Positions 60,694 through 64,000 of a DNA stretch of 64,000 bases are shown one piece after another. Source of the DNA: Henriciella sp045287255 (lineage in GTDB: Bacteria; Pseudomonadota; Alphaproteobacteria; Caulobacterales; Hyphomonadaceae); contig NZ_CP137142.1 of NCBI RefSeq assembly GCF_045287255.1, positions 310,001 through 374,000 of the forward strand, given 5' to 3'. Position numbers and translations under genes: made by a program. The notes beneath the pieces are model-generated. The model was given only the letters and a program-made list of their open reading frames with translations. It was not told the origin of the DNA and searched no databases. Position 1 is the stretch's first letter. Every line of letters starts with the position of its first letter.

Positions 60694-61281
60694 TTAAGGT
60701 GCGAGCTGCTTGAGCAGGATCTCCGCCTGACGTGTGCTATAGCCTTCCGGCAAAGGCGCGCGCAGCGCCATAACCCGGTTCAGGATTGGCCCCATCAGCG
60801 TATCCATCGCTGCATCGACGTCAAAATCGCGGCGTACAACATTCTTCGCAGCAATCTCAGCCAGGATCATCCGAAGCGGCATCCGCACGGTATCACGCAT
60901 CCAGGTGCGCCAGGCTTCCCCGGCTTCCTTTTCATCGCAGGCCGCAATCAGGATACCGCGCATCACGGCATGGCCGGAGCCAACCCGCAGAGCTTGCTCT
61001 AAAGGCGCAACCAGTTCGGCAATCCGCTCAACCGGGTCGCGTCCACCGCCTGACCCTTGTGGGATCAGGGCAAGACCGGCTTCAACACACATGGAGCCAA
61101 TGCTGGGCCACCAGCGGTAAATCGTCTGCTTTGAGGCGCGGGCGCGTTTTGCGACCCGGTCGACGCTAAACTTGCGCCAGCCATTCTCGCTAATTTCGTC
61201 CCGGCTCGCGGCCAGAATCGCGGCCCGCGAATCCTCGCTCCGACGCGCGCCCTTGCGTTTATTTGATGCAGTCTCAGCCAT
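60694..61281 (-). CDS. TetR-family transcriptional regulator
   Basis: 195 aa. HTH region: SEDSRAAILAASRDEISENG, WRKFSVDRVAKRARASKQTI then YRWWPSIGSMCVEAGLAL. The C-terminal domain has MLRMILAEIAAKNVVRRDF-like helices (LRMILAEIAAKNVVRRDFDV). Target unknown; the sugar operon downstream on the same strand is 91 bp away. Confidence 0.9.
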   Translation of the reverse strand: MAETASNKRKGARRSEDSRAAILAASRDEISENGWRKFSVDRVAKRARASKQTIYRWWPSIGSMCVEAGLALIPQGSGGGRDPVERIAELVAPLEQALRVGSGHAVMRGILIAACDEKEAGEAWRTWMRDTVRMPLRMILAEIAAKNVVRRDFDVDAAMDTLMGPILNRVMALRAPLPEGYSTRQAEILLKQLAP

Positions 61282-61405
61282 ATCTGTTCAATGCCTCAAA
61301 TCGGGTATCCAAAAGCTTAACATGGAACGCTGCGTTCCATTTTTAAAGAGATTTCTGGATTGGCAACCAAACGAACGTCTTAGCGTGTCTTGGGCGGGGT
61401 GTATT

Positions 61406-62860
61406 TTAGCCCTGCCAATAGCGGCGGGTCATCAAGACAAACACGGCGGTGAATTCCAGCCGTCCCAGCAGCATGGCAATCGCGCAAATCCATTTCGCGC
61501 GATCTGTCAGGGTCTCAAACGTCCCTGAGGGGCCAATAATCGGGCCAAGGCCCGGGCCGACATTTGAAACGCTTGTCGCCGCGCCCGAGATCGACGTGAT
61601 CGGATCAAGGCCGGTCAGGCTGAGCAGGATGGCGGCAATCACGAAGGTCGCCATATAAAGGAAGACAAACACCATCACTGATTGCAGGGTATCATTATCA
61701 ACAATCCGCCCGCCATAGCGGACGCGGACGACGCGGTTCGGGCTGGTCATCTGCTGAACGTGCGCCAGGACGGCCCGGAAGGTGATTTCAAGCCGGAACA
61801 TCTTAATCCCGCAGGCGGCTGATCCAGCACATCCGCCGAGAAAAATCGTCACGAGAAACAGCAGGACAACAGGCCCGCCCCAGCCATCATAGGCCGCAGT
61901 GGCATAGCCCGTCCCGGTCATGACCGAGACAACATTGAACAGGGTTTCAATATAGCCTTCCAAAGGGCTGATGATCACCAGATCCTGGTCATCAATCACC
62001 CGCAGTAGAAAGATCAGCGTCGTAATCCCAGCAATTAATCCCAGAAACAGACGCGGCTGCGGATCTGTGAGCACTGGACGGATCTTGCCATGGATCATCG
62101 CCAGCGCCAGCAGGCTGAACGGTAGGCCGGCCATGATCATGAAGAAGATTGCCACAACAATAGCGGGTGTATCATAGAAGGCCCCGAAGGAGGCGTCATA
62201 GGTCGAGTACCCTCCGGCTGCGACGGTCGTCATCGCGTGGGCGATAGCATCAAACAAAGACAGCCCGCTGGCCCAATAACCGATCATGCAAGCAAATGAG
62301 ATGATCAGGTAGATCAGGCCCGTCTGCGCTGTAATCTCACCAATTCGCGGCATGAACTTGCCGGAGACATCAGAGCTTTCGAGCGAGAAAAGCTGCATCC
62401 CGCCGACCCGCAACATCGGCAGGATAGCAATCGCGGTCACGATGATCCCGATCCCGCCAAACCATTGCAGGATGGCGCGCCAGAGCAACAGGCCGCGGGG
62501 CTGGGTATCGAGCCCGGTAATCACCGTTGCCCCAGTTGTTGTGAGGCCCGAAATGCTTTCAAACATCGCATCGGTAAAGCTCATACCATTTCCAATAAAG
62601 GGTATGGCGGCCATGCCGGGCAGAACCACCCAGACGAGGACCGTCAACAGGAAAGCTTCCTTTGACCCGGTCCGTTCCGGCCGCTGCCCCGACATGATGA
62701 TCAGGCCACCACCAAATAGCAGCAGCGTAACGGCGCTGGCAGCAAAAACCGGCCATTCCGGGGCACCGTCGGCATAGTCCAGCAGCCAGCATGGAATCAT
62801 CGCGGCTCCCAACAGAGCCGTCATGATCCCCAAAGCCAGTATCACCACGCGCAATTGCAT
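61406..62860 (-). CDS. trkH: potassium uptake protein TrkH/KtrB family
   Basis: 484 aa with about ten membrane helices and the four pore-loop repeats of Trk/Ktr/HKT proteins (for example SISGLTTTGATVITGLD, HAMTTVAAGGYSTYDASFG, VVSVMTGTGYATAAYD, ATSVSNVGPGLG). It moves K+ inward with a TrkA partner, which is not in the window. ATG at 62860 preferred; TTG 62890 is in frame but adds a non-conserved segment. Confidence 0.93.
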   Translation of the reverse strand: MQLRVVILALGIMTALLGAAMIPCWLLDYADGAPEWPVFAASAVTLLLFGGGLIIMSGQRPERTGSKEAFLLTVLVWVVLPGMAAIPFIGNGMSFTDAMFESISGLTTTGATVITGLDTQPRGLLLWRAILQWFGGIGIIVTAIAILPMLRVGGMQLFSLESSDVSGKFMPRIGEITAQTGLIYLIISFACMIGYWASGLSLFDAIAHAMTTVAAGGYSTYDASFGAFYDTPAIVVAIFFMIMAGLPFSLLALAMIHGKIRPVLTDPQPRLFLGLIAGITTLIFLLRVIDDQDLVIISPLEGYIETLFNVVSVMTGTGYATAAYDGWGGPVVLLFLVTIFLGGCAGSAACGIKMFRLEITFRAVLAHVQQMTSPNRVVRVRYGGRIVDNDTLQSVMVFVFLYMATFVIAAILLSLTGLDPITSISGAATSVSNVGPGLGPIIGPSGTFETLTDRAKWICAIAMLLGRLEFTAVFVLMTRRYWQG

Positions 62861-63202
62861 CCTGCGCGCTCTAGCACCAAAACCCTGCAAAGACGTGTAA
62901 ATTGGGCAGTCGGGGCAATTTCTGCATGTTTTCTGTGAAAAGAATCAGGGGCAATCGCAAAAAAGTTTTCATTTTTCCAGATTTGTTTAACTGCTTGTAA
63001 ATAAATGATTTTCAAACTGTTAACCATAATGAAAAGTAACGTGTTCGGGTATATTCCTGATTTATTCGCGTCATGTTCCAGTCTGGCGGGCTTGTGGACA
63101 GAACGAATCGGCATCGAACCCATTTAAAACCATGTCAGCCCATGTTATCCCAAATTTGGTTAGGTTTGTCCCAAGTGAGGGTGGCCTGGGTTTGATGGGA
63201 GT
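62861..63202. other. 342-bp divergent intergenic region between trkH and mraZ
   Basis: AT-rich, with no coding frame. It holds a loose TTAA-N7-TAAA at 62987-63001 that resembles a CtrA half-site pair, and nearest to mraZ the CCCA series at 63129-63152. Promoters for both genes must lie here but none stands out. Confidence 0.5.
63129..63152 (-). promoter_or_regulatory. candidate MraZ box repeats
   Basis: ACCA (63129), CCCA (63139) and CCCA (63149) recur at exactly 10-bp steps, giving TGGG-type repeats on the minus strand. MraZ binds TGGG repeats spaced about 10 bp upstream of its own gene. Their orientation here is reversed relative to the usual case; two sense-strand TGGG copies are at 63187 and 63196. 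Confidence 0.4.
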
Positions 63203-63703
63203 ATGGCCGTGTTCGTCTCGACCTATGAGACATCGTTGGATTCAAAGGGCCGTGTGTCGGTTCCGGCACCTTTCCGGCATGCGCTGGAAGGCGGAACACG
63301 CTTATACCTTTGGCCTGCGTCAGACGGCTCGCCTTGCCTTGAAGGCGGCGGGGATGCGCTGATGGCCACATATCGCCAGACCCTGTCGCGCATGAGCCCA
63401 AACTCGAAAGCCCGCCGGGTGTTGATGCACCGCATCGTCTCCAAAGCGGCTGACCTCAAGATTGATGATACGGGCCGGATCAAAATCCCTGAGACGCATC
63501 TGGCGATGGCCGGGGTTGAGAAAGACCTGATCTTTGTCGGCTCCATGGACCGCTTCCATATCTGGGAGCCGTCTCGCTATGCCGCCTTTGATGCAGAGAT
63601 GGATGGCCTGCTTGATGAGGTCCAGGACGATATCGAAGCGCCCTTCAATGCAGCGCTCGCTTCTGGCGGTATTCTCGGCATAGTTGGCGGGGAGGAGAGC
63701 TAA
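63203..63703 (+). CDS. mraZ: transcriptional regulator MraZ
   Basis: 166 aa. AVFVSTYETSLDSKGRVSVP then APFRHA is the MraZ opening and LKIDDTGRIKIPETHLAMAG the second of the two SpoVT-AbrB-like DNA-binding repeats. It represses the division and cell-wall cluster that starts here. ATG at 63203 (GGGAG two bases upstream, a little close); GTG 63209 would have better spacing. Overlaps rsmH by one base (TAATG). Confidence 0.95.
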   Translation: MAVFVSTYETSLDSKGRVSVPAPFRHALEGGTRLYLWPASDGSPCLEGGGDALMATYRQTLSRMSPNSKARRVLMHRIVSKAADLKIDDTGRIKIPETHLAMAGVEKDLIFVGSMDRFHIWEPSRYAAFDAEMDGLLDEVQDDIEAPFNAALASGGILGIVGGEES

Positions 63704-64000
63704 TGGGGCATGTGCCGGTTCTCCTGAATGAAGTGCTTGAAGCGCTCGCGCCTGCTGATGGCGAAACCTATGTCGACGGCACATTTGGCGGCGGTGGCTA
63801 TGCCTTGCGCGTGCTGGAAAGTGCCGATTGCAAAGTGATCGGCATTGATCGTGATCTCGATGCCATCGCCCGCGCTGAAAAGCTGTCAGAGACAGAGCCA
63901 CGCCTGACCCCCCTGCTGGGGCGGTTCGGCGATATGGATGCCTTGCTGTTGAATAATGGCATCGACCGCGTTGAGGGTGTGATGCTCGATATTGGCGTTT
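63703..64000 (+). CDS. rsmH: 16S rRNA C1402 N4-methyltransferase RsmH (partial, C-terminus beyond window)
   Basis: 99 codons visible from ATG 63703: GHVPVLLNEVLEALAP, VDGTFGGGGYALRVLE (SAM-binding motif), VIGIDRDLDAIARAEKL and the start of the next strand VMLDIGV. RsmH methylates N4 of C1402 in 16S rRNA. Runs off the right edge; start overlaps the mraZ stop (TAATG). The division cluster normally continues with ftsL and ftsI beyond the window. Confidence 0.95.
   Translation, partial: MGHVPVLLNEVLEALAPADGETYVDGTFGGGGYALRVLESADCKVIGIDRDLDAIARAEKLSETEPRLTPLLGRFGDMDALLLNNGIDRVEGVMLDIGV

Noticed and set aside
62987..63001. CtrA site upstream of mraZ
   Set aside because: TTAA-N7-TAAA has one mismatch in an AT-rich region where such matches are common by chance; kept only as a note.
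1..64000. CRISPR arrays, insertion sequences, rRNA and tRNA genes
   Set aside because: Read through on both strands; no regularly spaced repeats, no transposase frames, no rRNA sequence and no cloverleaf with a T-loop GTTCRA motif was convincing.

Overview
The window is ordinary chromosomal DNA from an alphaproteobacterium, most likely a marine stalked or budding type (Hyphomonadales, Caulobacterales or Parvularculales; genus not resolvable by eye). Signs are a GapR/DUF2312 protein, an atpHAGDC operon behind priA, a tsaE-amgK-murU cluster, an mraZ-rsmH division cluster at the right edge, moderate to high GC and many 4-bp ATGA stop/start overlaps. I saw no rRNA, tRNA, CRISPR array, prophage or insertion sequence.

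Layout. 1-3055 (minus): PLP enzyme, tsaE, amgK and murU in one overlapping operon. 3173-7026: ferredoxin reductase and ferredoxin ending at a clear terminator, a thioesterase, a VOC-fold lipoprotein and a small secreted protein. 7129-14755 (minus): priA and the F1 ATP synthase genes; the beta-subunit frame carries an N-terminal four-cysteine domain. xerC diverges from priA.

15733-39528 is the accessory heart of the window: a nearly complete type II secretion system (GspC/P-like, M, L, K, H, E, F, G, D, I, J) broken into several transcription units and interleaved with surface-glycan genes: three glycosyltransferase 2 genes, one glycosyltransferase 4, rmlA, a KpsM/KpsT-like ABC exporter and three sulfotransferase-family genes, one fused to a coiled coil and a DUF616-like domain. 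Between gspI and gspJ lies a probably abundant secreted acidic protein with its own promoter-like sequence and a strong terminator. Some glycan genes overlap gsp genes, so the two sets are probably co-expressed. My inference is one cell-surface assembly locus: a type II-secreted surface protein plus a sulfated glycan.

39556-49842: short-chain dehydrogenase, small unknown proteins, gapR, msrB, gluQRS, an EamA transporter, a diguanylate cyclase, and two overlapping genes for Tat-exported enzymes (DSD1-type PLP enzyme and aldonolactone oxidase) divergent from a TetR regulator with a palindromic candidate operator. 50553-50756, between convergent genes, folds into several good hairpins and may encode a structured RNA. 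MerC follows, with a Zur-like box upstream.

51240-62860: a Lon-domain/Trm112/DUF971/methyltransferase operon, a thioredoxin-TPR protein, a flavin oxidase, MscS, a Gfo/Idh/MocA-IMPase-GT2-cysQ operon (its GT2 is a close paralog of the one at 15733), TetR and TrkH. The window ends with mraZ and the first third of rsmH. CysQ removes the PAP by-product made by sulfotransferases, which links the two glycan regions in function if not in position.
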